Origin: Planctobacterium sp965279005
Lineage (GTDB): Bacteria; Pseudomonadota; Gammaproteobacteria; Enterobacterales; Alteromonadaceae
Length of the DNA: 64,000 nt
Assembly (NCBI GenBank): GCA_965279005.1
Contig: CBDIHK010000023.1
Location: 186,001 to 250,000 of the forward strand
Direction: 5' to 3'
The notes under the pieces are model-generated. The model saw only the letters and a program-made list of their open reading frames with translations. It was not told where the DNA came from and did no database searches. Every line of letters begins with the position of its first letter. Position 1 is the first letter of the stretch. A program made the translations under genes and the position numbers. This document shows positions 34,827 through 45,112 of the stretch, one piece after another.

Positions 34827-37766
34827 TTAAGCTTGGCGCACCAATAGTGCTTCGAATTCCTTCAACGGCAAAGGTTTGCTGTACAAATAGCCCTGGGCAA
34901 TATCGCAATTCAGCGTGCGCAGCAGATCCTGCTGGCTCACGGTTTCCACCCCTTCAGCCACCACTTTTAAGTTAAAGTTCCTCGCCATATCAATAATGGT
35001 TTCGGTAATCACTTTATCGGTATCGTCTTGGTCAATATCCATGATGAAGCTGCGGTCAATTTTGAGCTTGTCTACCGGGAAGTGCTTTAAATAGGCGATG
35101 GAGGAATGGCCGGTGCCAAAATCGTCTACCGCCAAGGAAATACCAAGGCTTTTAAGCTGCGCCAGCAATTCACTGACGGTGACACTGGTTTCCATTAAAC
35201 CGTTTTCGGTTAGCTCCAGCTCTAGGTTTTGTGGGTCGATACCACTAGCTTCAATATTCACCTTTACCTGCTCAAAAAAATCGTCGTAACGGAAATCCCG
35301 GGGCGAAATATTGAGTGCCAGATTTAGGTTTAGCCCCTGGTCTTGCCATTGCCTTAACTGCGAGCAGCCTTGTTTAATAACCCACTTTGAAATCTCATGG
35401 ATAAAACCAGTTTCCTCGGCGATTTCGATAAAAGCATAGGGACCCAACAAGCCTTCCTGCGGATGGTTCCAGCGGATTAGGGCTTCTGCGCCACTAATTT
35501 CCATACTGCGCATATCAATTTGCGGTTGGTAAAACAGCTCCAGTTCACCGTAGCCAATGGCCTTGGACAACTGGCTACTGAGTTTGAAACGCTTGTCTGC
35601 CTGTTCGGTAATGGCCTCGGTATAAAAAGCGTAGGTATTGCGGCCGTTCTGTTTGGCCTTATACATTGCTGAATCAGCATAGGTGAATAGCTTTTCGATA
35701 TCTTCAGAGTCATCGGGATACACCGCAATACCAATACTGGTGCCGATAACAGCCTCATGGCTATCGCTTTGGTGCTGCATGTCATGCAATAGATAAGGGG
35801 ATTTCACCTCTTCGATGATGTTCTGGGCAATGGCTGACAAGTCATTGACCTGGGTAACCCCCTCTAGCAGCACAACAAACTCATCGCCGCCCATACGGGC
35901 AATGGTATCGTCTTGCCTCAGGCATTTTTTTAGGCGCAGCGCCACTTGGCGTAATAGCTCGTCGCCCTGCATATGCCCCAGGCTGTCGTTGACCACTTTA
36001 AAATGATCCAAGTCCAAGAATAGCAAGGCCACTTTTTCTTCTGGGTGCCGCTTTGTCCTCTCCACCGCGTGTTCAATACGGGATTTCAGCAATAGGCGGT
36101 TGGGCAGGTTAGTCAAGGCGTCGTAGTGGGCCAAGTGCTCCATACGGGCTTCTGATTGTTTTAACCGGGTAATATCAGAAAACACCGCTACATAATGGGT
36201 CAGCACACCTTTGTCGTCTTCCACTTTGCTAATGGACAGCAGCTGGGGATAAATGGTGCCATCTTTTTTGCGGTTCCAGATTTCACCTTTCCAATAGCCT
36301 TTATCCTCGATTGCCTGGTACATATCCAGGTAATACTGCTTGTCGTGCCTGCCCGATTGCAAGATCCCAGGGTTGTCCCCTTCCACATCCTCCTGACGGT
36401 AGCCAGTGATATCGGTGAAGGCTTTATTGACAGTAATAATGCGGTTGTAGGCATCGGTTACCAGGACGCCTTCCTGTGAATGCTCAAACACCTTGGCGTC
36501 CAGTTTCAGTTTTTGCTCGTTTTCAATGCGATCCGTTATGTCATGGATAATGGAAAACAGCATGTGCTTGTCTTCGGCCTGGATAGGGGTTGAATGCACC
36601 TCTACATAGCGTTTGGAACCATCGCTGAGTTTGTGGCGGAATACAAAATAGTTCTGGTTCATACGCGCGGCCTTGCGCATCTCGTAGGCGATTTCTTTTT
36701 CTGACAATACGTTAATATCTTGGATCCGCATCGACGTGAGTTGGTCATGGCTATACCCATAAAAATTCACAGCCGAAGAGTTGGCATCCACAATATCGCC
36801 ATTTTCCTGGTCAATCAGTAACATCACCGCATTGTGGTTGTGGAAGATATTGCGGAACTTCTTTTCCGACTCTATTACGTTCTGCAGCGACTCTAGGTAC
36901 AGCACTTCGCTGTTGTAGCGATAGCGCAACAGGATTAACCACAGCCCCAACACAAACAATACCGCGAACCAAACCGGGTAATGCAAGCCTGTCGCATTCC
37001 AGCCATTTTTAGGCGTGGCCAACAGTTGCCAGTTGCCGTGGGGGAAATTAACAAACAACCCCACTGGTGATTGTTGGGCAATACCGCTGTCGCCAAAAAA
37101 GAATTCGCCAGAGGCACCTTTGGAGTCCCTACCCCGGATCGCCAGGTTAAGGTTGAGCGCTTCGACATCGTCAAGGCCGGCAACCGCCAGTATCGCCGCG
37201 TAGTCCAATACCGTTGACAGCAAACCCCAAACCTCATCCGAATACTGGATCCGAACTGGTTGCCGGGCGATCAAACCAACATCACCTTGCACCAAGGTAA
37301 GGGGCCCGGCCATCACCACCTTATCCAATTCAATGGCTTTGAGGGCAGCTTCTTTTTGCTCGGCATTATTGCGGTAATCCAGCCCCATCGCCGCTTCATT
37401 CCCCTTTAGGGGATAGACATGGGAAATAATTAAGTCTTTTGCCGCGCCAAAATGCCTGATCTGGTGTTCAGTCGTAAGCAGGCGGGTGGTGTAAAGTTCG
37501 AGATCCTTTTGCGAGAGCTCAGGGTTTAACGAAATATAGGTAGATAAGCCCCGCGCTAGGTTAAGGTTGTTATTAATGCTGTATTCCAGCTTGGCGCGTA
37601 TATCCGACAGCTCACGGGTAACCTCACTAACTTGGTTTTGATGCTGGCGCTCAAAAGACAGCTCTTCGAAAACCAAGAGTCCCAATATGAACAACAGTAT
37701 TGAACATCCCCCGTAGCCGAGGAACTTCAGTTTAACGTTGCGTTTTTCCTGCTTTTTTAAGGCCAT
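34827..37766 (-). CDS. CHASE-PAS-PAS-GGDEF-EAL cyclic-di-GMP protein
   Basis: A 979-residue membrane protein. An N-terminal helix (GGCSILLFILGLLVF) and a second one near 270 flank a CHASE-type sensor (ELYTTRLLTTEHQIRHFGAA). Two PAS domains follow (about 300-530; FYGYSHDQLTSMRIQDI and DAYNRIITVNKAFTDITGYRQED). The GGDEF site is intact (MGGDEFVVLLEG, near 627). The EAL domain keeps the metal and catalytic residues: EALIRWNHP, LNISPRDF, LELTEN, VDDFGTG, LKIDRSF, VAEGVET. It may thus both make and degrade c-di-GMP, with the ligand sensed in the periplasm. It is a single gene. Confidence 0.92.
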   Translation of the reverse strand: MALKKQEKRNVKLKFLGYGGCSILLFILGLLVFEELSFERQHQNQVSEVTRELSDIRAKLEYSINNNLNLARGLSTYISLNPELSQKDLELYTTRLLTTEHQIRHFGAAKDLIISHVYPLKGNEAAMGLDYRNNAEQKEAALKAIELDKVVMAGPLTLVQGDVGLIARQPVRIQYSDEVWGLLSTVLDYAAILAVAGLDDVEALNLNLAIRGRDSKGASGEFFFGDSGIAQQSPVGLFVNFPHGNWQLLATPKNGWNATGLHYPVWFAVLFVLGLWLILLRYRYNSEVLYLESLQNVIESEKKFRNIFHNHNAVMLLIDQENGDIVDANSSAVNFYGYSHDQLTSMRIQDINVLSEKEIAYEMRKAARMNQNYFVFRHKLSDGSKRYVEVHSTPIQAEDKHMLFSIIHDITDRIENEQKLKLDAKVFEHSQEGVLVTDAYNRIITVNKAFTDITGYRQEDVEGDNPGILQSGRHDKQYYLDMYQAIEDKGYWKGEIWNRKKDGTIYPQLLSISKVEDDKGVLTHYVAVFSDITRLKQSEARMEHLAHYDALTNLPNRLLLKSRIEHAVERTKRHPEEKVALLFLDLDHFKVVNDSLGHMQGDELLRQVALRLKKCLRQDDTIARMGGDEFVVLLEGVTQVNDLSAIAQNIIEEVKSPYLLHDMQHQSDSHEAVIGTSIGIAVYPDDSEDIEKLFTYADSAMYKAKQNGRNTYAFYTEAITEQADKRFKLSSQLSKAIGYGELELFYQPQIDMRSMEISGAEALIRWNHPQEGLLGPYAFIEIAEETGFIHEISKWVIKQGCSQLRQWQDQGLNLNLALNISPRDFRYDDFFEQVKVNIEASGIDPQNLELELTENGLMETSVTVSELLAQLKSLGISLAVDDFGTGHSSIAYLKHFPVDKLKIDRSFIMDIDQDDTDKVITETIIDMARNFNLKVVAEGVETVSQQDLLRTLNCDIAQGYLYSKPLPLKEFEALLVRQA

Positions 37767-38248
37767 GTTGGTGCTGATATTCTCTTATCAGGGTTTGCCT
37801 GGGCACTGCCCAAATAGACAGCAGCGGATCACTTCCTGCTTTTTATTAAAGACGGTATGAACTGGATCATCAAAGAAAAATCCAGCCGCGAAGCATTTTG
37901 ACACAAAGCTGATGCAAAGCTTCACTAGAAGATGAAGCGCAGTATACCAAATCACAGATTATTACCATATGGAGTTAGTGCAGTTGAAGCCCGGATTGCG
38001 GGGAGGTCTTACCAGGGGGTGTTGCCGATGAACCGTGCATCTAATACTTTATGATTTTAGGCTTTTGGTAAAAACCAACTTTCGCCAATCGCGATTAGAG
38101 AACTTTTACAGCGACATAGCTTCCCAGAGCATATTAATTATTACAGGATTTAATCATTTTAAAGTCGTCTCAAAGTTGTAAGCCTCACAACAATTGAATA
38201 CAGGGTTCCACTTTGCTCGTGCAGTTAGCTGGTATACAGAAGCCAAGC
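37767..38248. other. 482-base intergenic region with no recognised gene
   Basis: It contains the promoter of the GGDEF-EAL gene on its left side. I find no convincing ORF, RNA gene or inverted repeat in the rest. The right side is the 3' flank of the NERD gene. Confidence 0.4.
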
Positions 38249-39097
38249 TCAACTACTCTTCTGCAAATTCCTTAACTGGTGGCAAATTGCCTTTATTTGA
38301 GCTTCTGACAAAACCTGCACTGGTTTAAAGGAATTTGGATTGCTCAAGAGTTTATGGTTCATCACCGATACCGCACACTTGCCACTGGTTCTTTCCACAT
38401 ACCAACCTGGCAGAGCTAAAACTGAACCAACATTAACAGTATTGCCGGTGCTACTAGTGAGTTCTTTTTCAATCCATTTGGATTGCCTTAGGGCCTGTTC
38501 TAATGGTTTTTTCTCAATCCAATTGGGGAAATTCAGTTGCTGGCCATTGAACACTACGCGGTGCCCATCATTGGCCTTCAACTTCTTCCGGTATTTGGTT
38601 TCAATGGCGAATACTCCTTTTGGGCCAACGATAACATGATCAATGTTGAAGCCTTTAGCTGGCACATCGTGGAATACATGCCAATTATACCGAATCAGTT
38701 CAGATAGACATTCTCCAACCGCCTTTTCTCCCTTACTGCCATTACGGTAATTGGCAAGTTCAACAAATTGTTGCCTCGCTTTTCTCAAAAATGGCACCAT
38801 ATAAATTGTTAGCAAAACATAAGTCAGAGATTTAGTAGCTAAATTTAATTCTGAGTTATAAATAAAGGCCAACACGCCACCGCATATCAGGACTTGCATT
38901 AGGGAAGTGTTCAAGTCAAAGATAAGATCATTGATCTTCTGGTCTAAGCTCTGCCCAGGATACCTTGCAATATCACTGTTATCGAATGCCTCGGTTCGGT
39001 TCCGATTCCGTTGCCAAAGAGTTAATTTTATCAATGCTACGGCTAAGAAAATCGGAGCTAAGACAATTATGGGTGTTATCGCAATCGATAGAGTCAT
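38249..39097 (-). CDS. NERD-domain membrane protein
   Basis: A 282-residue protein. One or two N-terminal membrane segments (about 8-25 and 70-110) are followed by a NERD domain (about 125-235). It shows GSKGEKAVGECLSELI, FNIDHVIVGPKGVFAIETKY and the Asp/Glu-x-Lys signature of the PD-(D/E)XK-like NERD fold. NERD proteins are predicted nuclease-related; function is unproven. It is flanked by long non-coding stretches and the TM2 gene on the same strand. Confidence 0.85.
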   Translation of the reverse strand: MTLSIAITPIIVLAPIFLAVALIKLTLWQRNRNRTEAFDNSDIARYPGQSLDQKINDLIFDLNTSLMQVLICGGVLAFIYNSELNLATKSLTYVLLTIYMVPFLRKARQQFVELANYRNGSKGEKAVGECLSELIRYNWHVFHDVPAKGFNIDHVIVGPKGVFAIETKYRKKLKANDGHRVVFNGQQLNFPNWIEKKPLEQALRQSKWIEKELTSSTGNTVNVGSVLALPGWYVERTSGKCAVSVMNHKLLSNPNSFKPVQVLSEAQIKAICHQLRNLQKSS

Positions 39098-39275
39098 TTA
39101 TCTACCTGGCCAAATAAAATCACTATACACTCTTTCGGAATATTTTTAACCATTGCAAAAGCTTAAGAAGAAAAATCGCCCCTGTGGGCAACACCTTTAC
39201 TCACTAAGCTTCATGTATCTCACTCTCTCCAACCGCGAACTGAAACTTGCACCTCTTGCATTCACACACCCAGGC

Positions 39276-40217
39276 CTAAATCCCATCCGTTAAATTAAGG
39301 CCAATATAAACACCAGAGATACAAGCGGCACTAAGCAGCCAAATAATCCAGTCGCGGCGGGAGACTAGAATTTGGGTGGTTAGAAGTGCCCCTACTGGTG
39401 CCACAAACAAGTAAGTGAAAACCAGGGTTTGGAAAAACTCCGCGATATATAGGCCAATAGCTACCCCGACAGACTCTTGCTGTGATATTTCCACCAGGTC
39501 TGAGATAAAAAACAGGATAGAAAATACAACCCCTAGTTCTAAATAGAGCCTCACTTCAGCCCTTGCTTTCATATTAAAAGGGGCGTAGAGCACACCATAT
39601 ACCGGACGTAAAGCCAGCAGCCAAATATTGCCGGGATCAACACTGTAATAATATAGCCGTAGCTTGTGGATCCAGCGGGTTAGGCTGGCAATAACCGGGA
39701 GTTCTGCGGCTAACTGCCAGCGCGCGGCGACTAGCGACGCGAGGATAAAAACCACTAATATCACAGTAGGCTCGTAGGTACCGGTGGGACCTGTGATAAC
39801 ACCTAAGATAAAACCGATCAGGCTCAATAGAAACAGGCTGCCATAGACCCGGCCTTTGGAATTACGCAGCGGTAACCAGGCGGGTGGATCGTTTATGCTT
39901 AATGCGCTCTTTGCCGGTAAGAAGGCCAAACTTTGCGGCGGTTCGCCGGCTTCTTGGCGTTGTTTTTCCCTTTGGTTGTACTCCCGCACCATCTTTTTAA
40001 GGTGAAATAGGTCTATTATCCACCATGCGATCCCACCGCCTGCCGTTAATAACATTAAAACGCCGGTTAGGGTTTTCCCTAAATAAAAGCGATGCGCACC
40101 AAATAAGCCGAAAATAGCGCCCAAGATAATGGTAATAGGCACATGTTTGGGTTTTGGCCGGTATAGCTCATCAACCACTGATTGGGAAAAGTCAGGATCG
40201 CTGGAAAAAGCCGTCAT
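39276..40217 (-). CDS. TM2-domain membrane protein
   Basis: A 313-residue protein. The N-terminal TM2 domain (residues 20-75) has ILGAIFGLFGAHRFYLGK and the DRF-like turn, then GGGIAWWIIDLFHL. Four to six more hydrophobic segments occupy 125-310. Function is unknown. The upstream region overlaps the divergent promoter of the nucleosidase-like gene. Confidence 0.8.
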   Translation of the reverse strand: MTAFSSDPDFSQSVVDELYRPKPKHVPITIILGAIFGLFGAHRFYLGKTLTGVLMLLTAGGGIAWWIIDLFHLKKMVREYNQREKQRQEAGEPPQSLAFLPAKSALSINDPPAWLPLRNSKGRVYGSLFLLSLIGFILGVITGPTGTYEPTVILVVFILASLVAARWQLAAELPVIASLTRWIHKLRLYYYSVDPGNIWLLALRPVYGVLYAPFNMKARAEVRLYLELGVVFSILFFISDLVEISQQESVGVAIGLYIAEFFQTLVFTYLFVAPVGALLTTQILVSRRDWIIWLLSAACISGVYIGLNLTDGI

Positions 40218-40479
40218 GATTTATTGAAAACCTCCCTGCAAGTCGGCATTTTCCGCTGCCTAAGCATTTGTTTATCTACTTGGGCATAGGTGTGCTAATT
40301 GCCCGGCATGCGATCTAAGATGGCATTCAACTGCTTAAAATTCAAATATGGTCATTCGCCCTGAAATGCCTTTTTTCTGACTACATTTAACTGGCTTTTT
40401 ATTTTTTCTTAGTGATAGCCTTAGTCAACAAGTAAGCGTGCCCTTGAGCAAGCAATCCAGCCAAAAAGCCACAACGACT

Positions 40480-41508
40480 ATGAAAAAATCAGTTTCTTTT
40501 ATCTTTGTTTTTATAACCTCAATCAGTTGTTGGCTGCCCGCCTGCGCAGGGGAATACGGGCCAAGGGATTTTTCTGATGTGGAAAAATGGACTGCTATCG
40601 TCACCGCTTTTGAGCCTGAAATTGAGGCAATAAATAAGGCGTTTACTGCCATACCAGAAGCAAAAATTGAAAAAACAGTCAGTTTTAAAGGTGTCGAATA
40701 CCAGATTGGCAAGTACAAGGGCGAGCCTATTGTGATTTTTTCCACTGGTGTGAGCGTGCCTAATGCGGCCATGACCTTGCAGATGGCATTGGATTATTTT
40801 CCCATTGATTCTGTGATCATGATGGGAATAGCCGGTGCTATAAACCCCAAATTTGCACCCGGTGATATCGCCATTCCCGAGCGTTGGTATTTCCACGACG
40901 AGTCGGTATATGCCAATCCGGCCAACACAGATGTGAATGATGATGCAGGGGGGAATGATGAAACAGGGGGGAATGGCTACCTATTGCCTGAATTCTATGA
41001 GCAAGCTTTGGCCGCCTACAAAGAACGGGCAAAACAGGATCCCCATGCACCCAACTATGCCAACTTTGGCTACCTGTTTCCTAGGGGAACCTCTGTGGTT
41101 AAGGAAGGTTGGGATAGCCGCCAACGCATGCCCTATTTCACGGTATCGGAATCGCTACTGCGATATGCCAAACAGGCCATTGCCACTATGCCCGACATCA
41201 CCATGCCATCGGGCAAACCCATCAAGGTTGCAGTAGGCGGCAATGGGGTCACCGGCTCAGTCTTTGTGGACAATGCCCAGTACCGCATTTGGTTGCAGCG
41301 GGTATTTGACGCGCAAGTGGCCGAAATGGAATCAGCTGCCGTGGGGCAAGTATGTTTTGTCAACGGGGTTGACTGGTTAGTGATCCGCTCGGTCAGCGAC
41401 TTGGCCGGCGGCCAAAAAGGCAAAAACCAGGAAAATGTTTTTGAAGCCTTGGCATCCGGCACAGGTGCTAAATTACTCGTGGCGATTTTAGACGAAATGA
41501 GCAAGTAG
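40480..41508 (+). CDS. Exported nucleoside phosphorylase/nucleosidase-family protein
   Basis: Start ATG at 40480 (MKKSVSFIFVFITSIS), 14 codons inside the longest frame. A signal peptide ends near LPACAGEYG, so the protein is periplasmic. The PNP_UDP_1 fold is clear: TGVSVPNAAMTLQMALDYF, MMGIAGAINPKFAPGDI, and AQVAEMESAAVGQVCFV with the nucleoside-binding Glu of MTA/SAH nucleosidases. IRSVSDLAGG carries the catalytic Asp. It resembles the periplasmic purine nucleoside phosphorylase group. A loop NDDAGGNDETGGNG comes from an 18-bp duplication. It probably salvages external nucleosides. Confidence 0.85.
   Translation: MKKSVSFIFVFITSISCWLPACAGEYGPRDFSDVEKWTAIVTAFEPEIEAINKAFTAIPEAKIEKTVSFKGVEYQIGKYKGEPIVIFSTGVSVPNAAMTLQMALDYFPIDSVIMMGIAGAINPKFAPGDIAIPERWYFHDESVYANPANTDVNDDAGGNDETGGNGYLLPEFYEQALAAYKERAKQDPHAPNYANFGYLFPRGTSVVKEGWDSRQRMPYFTVSESLLRYAKQAIATMPDITMPSGKPIKVAVGGNGVTGSVFVDNAQYRIWLQRVFDAQVAEMESAAVGQVCFVNGVDWLVIRSVSDLAGGQKGKNQENVFEALASGTGAKLLVAILDEMSK
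40936..40971 (+). repeat. Tandem 18-bp duplication inside the nucleosidase-like gene
   Basis: Two copies of aatgatgNNNcagggggg lie side by side, 16 of 18 bases alike, coding NDDAGG-NDETGG. The insertion keeps the frame and falls in a loop after PANTDV, so it is probably tolerated. G-runs make it prone to slippage. Confidence 0.8.
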
Positions 41509-41549
41509 GACTTGGTATGCCAGTGCGGTACTGGCAGGCAACCATTGCC

Positions 41550-41888
41550 TTAGCGGGGACTGCCCCTGCCAACAGGCTGGTTAAACTGAAACGGAAACCT
41601 TGCAGAGTATTCAATTTGGATCACATCGCCCTTTTTAAGGGCTTCGGACTGTTCATCCCAAAGCAGGCTGATTGCATAAATAGTTTTCGCGTACTGGGTA
41701 GTAAACTTGTACCCCACCAGGGTAGCAAAGGCTGATTCTTGGTGCCTGCCTTTCAGCGTTGCCGCAAACAATACTGTGCCGTCAGCCTTTCTGCCATCGC
41801 GTCTAATGCTTTCCTGGATTTGTGGATCCCTGCCCAATAACCACCACCATAACAGCAAAACAATAATGACAAAGGTTAACAGTCCCAT
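41550..41888 (-). CDS. Small membrane-anchored hypothetical protein
   Basis: A 112-residue product with one N-terminal membrane helix (LTFVIIVLLLWWWLL) and a cytoplasmic or periplasmic beta-rich tail (DGTVLFAATLKG, KGDVIQIEYSARF). The tail resembles DUF3592-like proteins, without certainty. It lies between two unrelated genes and converges on the nucleosidase gene. Confidence 0.55.
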   Translation of the reverse strand: MGLLTFVIIVLLLWWWLLGRDPQIQESIRRDGRKADGTVLFAATLKGRHQESAFATLVGYKFTTQYAKTIYAISLLWDEQSEALKKGDVIQIEYSARFPFQFNQPVGRGSPR

Positions 41889-42072
41889 AATCTGCTCCGA
41901 CTACCCGACGCTTAGAATTGAAGTTTAGTAATGAGTATGGTTCAACAAGGATACAAAGTGTATTAGCGGGTTGTTTTTTGCTCAATGCAATTTTGCTGAG
42001 CCTGCAACTAAAGGGGCAAACAGCACGCTGTAACTTGAAATATGTCATAAAACAACATGACCTACGCGAGTA

Positions 42073-44232
42073 TTATTCCAACATGCCATCGATCACAGCA
42101 TAGAACTTTTCGATATTTAGCGGTTTGGTAAGGTATGCACTAAAGCCTGCTGTTTTGCCTTTTTCTATGTCCTCGTGCATGGCATTGGCGGTGACGGCAA
42201 TCACCGGAACCTGCTGTAACTCGGGTGTTTTCTTAAAGTGTGCCAACACTTCATAGCCGTCCATTTGCGGCATGGTGATATCCAAAAGGATTAACTTTGG
42301 ATGGGAAGAGGCGGCAAGTTCTATTCCCAGCTCTGGTTGGGTAGCTGAAAGCAACTGTAAATTGGGGTATTTTTCAAGGAGTTTCTCCACCAACAGGATA
42401 TTGGTTGGATTGTCGTCAATGTATAGGATGACGTCTTGCTGCCCCGATCTGGCTATTGCTTTTTGCACAGGTGGGCTTGTAGGTAAAGGAGGCATTTTAG
42501 GTTCATCTTGTTTAGCTTGTTGGCTATACGCCAGTTCTATCCAAAAGGTACTGCCCTTGCCTTGTTCAGAGCTAAACCCAATATCGCCACCCATAAGCTG
42601 TACCAGGCTTTTGGAAATGGTTAACCCGATACCGGTACCGTCGCTGGCACTTGTTTCCTTGCCAAGCCGCTCAAAAGGTTTGAACAGTTGATCCTGTTTG
42701 TCTGCCGGGACACCCAAGCCACTATCTTGAATTGACAACCTAACCCTGTCGGTTTTGGTGTTGTGATCAACGCTGACTTTTACCCAACCCTTTGCCTGGT
42801 TGTACTTTACCGCGTTGGACAGTAGGTTAATTAGGCATTGTTTAAGCCGCATCTGGTCTGCACTGACAAACACACTCGACTTTACCTCATTAACAATTGT
42901 GACTTCATTTCTCTGTGCCAACGAGCTGACAAATTTAATGCATTCTTCCACTAAGGGTTGGAGGCTGACCGGCGCAATAGAAACAGACATTTTCCCCGCT
43001 TCAATACGGGACAGCTCTAGTACTTCATTGATCAGGGTTAACAGGTGCTGCGCAGCCATTTTTATGTGGCTAACCGCTTCACGGTCTTCATCGTTCAAAG
43101 AACCACTTATTTCCAGTAACTGATTGAAGCCCAAAATAGCATTCATTGGTGTCCGTAGCTCGTGGCTCATCCTCGATAAAAATTCTGACTTGGCCCGGCT
43201 CGCCTTTTCAGCTTGGTTTTTTGCGATGGTCAGTTCTTTTTTATCGTCGATAGACTGTGTTATGTCTTGGATAAATGAGCCAACGCCGGTCAGGTTTCCC
43301 TTGTCGTCGAAGATGGGCGTATTAAACCATTCACAGACAATCACCTTGCCATCTTTGCGAATGTTCTCGTTGACGATTGTCTCGCTGCGATGCTTTTTAA
43401 TCACCTTCCGTTGAAAATCTTGAATGCGGATGCGCGTTGCCTCGTCCAATAAAAAGTTTTGTGGGTCTTTACCCACCATCTCTTGCTCTGAATAGCCAAA
43501 AATTCGTTCTGCGCCCGGATTCCATTCCAGCACCAAACCAGACACACTCGTTGTTACGTAGCCCAGTGGTGTATTGGCTAAAAGGAAATCGATTCTTGAG
43601 TTAACCGAATTTAGCGCCTGTTGCTGCAGCTGTTCATTATCCAATTTAAAGCTAATTACGCTGATGAGTTCGCGGTGTAATTTGAGCCCAGATAGCAACA
43701 GCATGCCATAAGCAACCATGACCATTAATGCCATATGCAGGGAGTATGGTGAACCGCTAATGATGAATGCCAGGCTCAAAGGGAAGATAATAGTGGTGAG
43801 GAACAACACTAGGCTAAAGCGATTATGTGCCAGTGTGGTCAAGGATCCCGCAGCCATACATACAATGACAAAAGCAATTACAATTTGCACATGCTGGTTG
43901 ACCTGTGGCAGGAAGAAAAGCGAGGGAATAACCCATATTAGCGCACCTAAGAATTGCCCCGCCACAAGGTAAGTTTGCCATTTTTTTTGACTACGGTTTG
44001 CTTCTTCAGAATGTCTAAAGGCATTGGCAAGGGTTACCATGAGCAGGCATAAAACTAATACACACCCTAACCACAAAAATACCGTAGAGCTTGCGACATA
44101 ATTCCATACAACAGCCGCAAGGATAATGCTGAATACAAAATAACCAGCTAGCACTTTGTAATTGTCTTGATAACTCAGCTGATACAGTTCTAATTGCAAT
44201 CTAGCTTTGCTTTCTAAATTTATACTGTTCAT
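42073..44232 (-). CDS. Membrane hybrid sensor kinase PAS-HisKA-HATPase-REC
   Basis: A 719-residue kinase. Residues 1-185 hold about six membrane helices. A PAS domain follows (about 205-330; YVTTSVSGLVLEWNPGAERIFGYSE). The dimerisation motif SRMSHELRTPMNAILGF has His near 355. The ATPase domain shows LINLLSNAVKYN and DGTGIGLTISKSLVQLM. The C-terminal receiver has its Asp near 647 (LILLDITMPQMDG). No output regulator is adjacent. The spondin-domain lipoprotein gene lies upstream on the same strand, 130 bases away, but no link is evident. Confidence 0.9.
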   Translation of the reverse strand: MNSINLESKARLQLELYQLSYQDNYKVLAGYFVFSIILAAVVWNYVASSTVFLWLGCVLVLCLLMVTLANAFRHSEEANRSQKKWQTYLVAGQFLGALIWVIPSLFFLPQVNQHVQIVIAFVIVCMAAGSLTTLAHNRFSLVLFLTTIIFPLSLAFIISGSPYSLHMALMVMVAYGMLLLSGLKLHRELISVISFKLDNEQLQQQALNSVNSRIDFLLANTPLGYVTTSVSGLVLEWNPGAERIFGYSEQEMVGKDPQNFLLDEATRIRIQDFQRKVIKKHRSETIVNENIRKDGKVIVCEWFNTPIFDDKGNLTGVGSFIQDITQSIDDKKELTIAKNQAEKASRAKSEFLSRMSHELRTPMNAILGFNQLLEISGSLNDEDREAVSHIKMAAQHLLTLINEVLELSRIEAGKMSVSIAPVSLQPLVEECIKFVSSLAQRNEVTIVNEVKSSVFVSADQMRLKQCLINLLSNAVKYNQAKGWVKVSVDHNTKTDRVRLSIQDSGLGVPADKQDQLFKPFERLGKETSASDGTGIGLTISKSLVQLMGGDIGFSSEQGKGSTFWIELAYSQQAKQDEPKMPPLPTSPPVQKAIARSGQQDVILYIDDNPTNILLVEKLLEKYPNLQLLSATQPELGIELAASSHPKLILLDITMPQMDGYEVLAHFKKTPELQQVPVIAVTANAMHEDIEKGKTAGFSAYLTKPLNIEKFYAVIDGMLE

Positions 44233-44362
44233 TGGTAAATTAGCGAAGCCGCGCCAAGAAGATACGAACCATGGACTAAGTTAACGTAAGCTCACGTTAC
44301 AAGTATGAAAGTAAAAGGACAAGACATAGAAAAAGAAACTATCGAGTGTTCAGCTTAAAGCA

Positions 44363-45112
44363 TCATTGCAAGGTAAATACTAATGTGGCTACGGCAATGC
44401 CTGAATCACGGTGCAAACCGTCTAGAAAATCAGAGTCGCTGGCATCCGTCGTTAGAAGCAAAATTGGTTGTTTGGGATCGCTGTTGTCGTCTTCAGATTC
44501 GAAGCTCAAACCGTCGTCGGTACCTGCATCATAGACTGGCAATGAGATAGCCACTTGCTGTATCCAGTTGCCATTGGCATCGCGCAGATCAAAGCCGCGC
44601 ACGCCCACAAACCAATCCGGACTAGGCGCCACCATAGACACAATACGCACCAAAGGAAATTCATAGCTGACATCAAATTCAACTTCAGTACTATCTTGCG
44701 AACGGGGTATCCCCTGCCCATTTATCAAAAATTGGGCAAAACCTTGCCCAATAAACTGATTTATCTCAGCGTTTAATAGCGACACATCACCAGTTTCCGC
44801 CATTGACTCCATCCCCACAGTCGCCAGGCCTGCATCAACCCACAGCGCCGATTGTCCATTATGGGCCATCCCCACAAGAGGTGAAAAATGCCGGTTGTTT
44901 GGAAACATGGTAGCAAAGGTTTCAACAGACCAAATAGTAGAAAACCTCAATGAATAAGTAACACTATCCGCAGAGGAAGTATTACCCGGATTAGAGTTGT
45001 TGTCGGGCTCACTGGGTGAGCCCTGTGCGGATGTGGTGTTAGACGAATCACCACCCGAACCGCAGGCGCTTAATAGCACAAGAGCAGTTAACAGAATAAG
45101 AATTTTAGCCAC
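44363..45112 (-). CDS. Spondin_N-domain lipoprotein
   Basis: A 249-residue lipoprotein, signal LILLTALVLLSACGSGG, then a Ser/Asn/Pro-rich linker to about 47. Residues 50-215 match the spondin N-terminal domain: YSLRFSTIWSVETFATMFP, HFSPLVGMAHN, and SPDWFVGVRGFDLRDANGNW. This domain is best known from animal extracellular matrix proteins, but bacterial versions exist. It has a C2-like fold that may bind Ca or lipids. It is probably on the outer membrane. Confidence 0.85.
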   Translation of the reverse strand: MAKILILLTALVLLSACGSGGDSSNTTSAQGSPSEPDNNSNPGNTSSADSVTYSLRFSTIWSVETFATMFPNNRHFSPLVGMAHNGQSALWVDAGLATVGMESMAETGDVSLLNAEINQFIGQGFAQFLINGQGIPRSQDSTEVEFDVSYEFPLVRIVSMVAPSPDWFVGVRGFDLRDANGNWIQQVAISLPVYDAGTDDGLSFESEDDNSDPKQPILLLTTDASDSDFLDGLHRDSGIAVATLVFTLQ

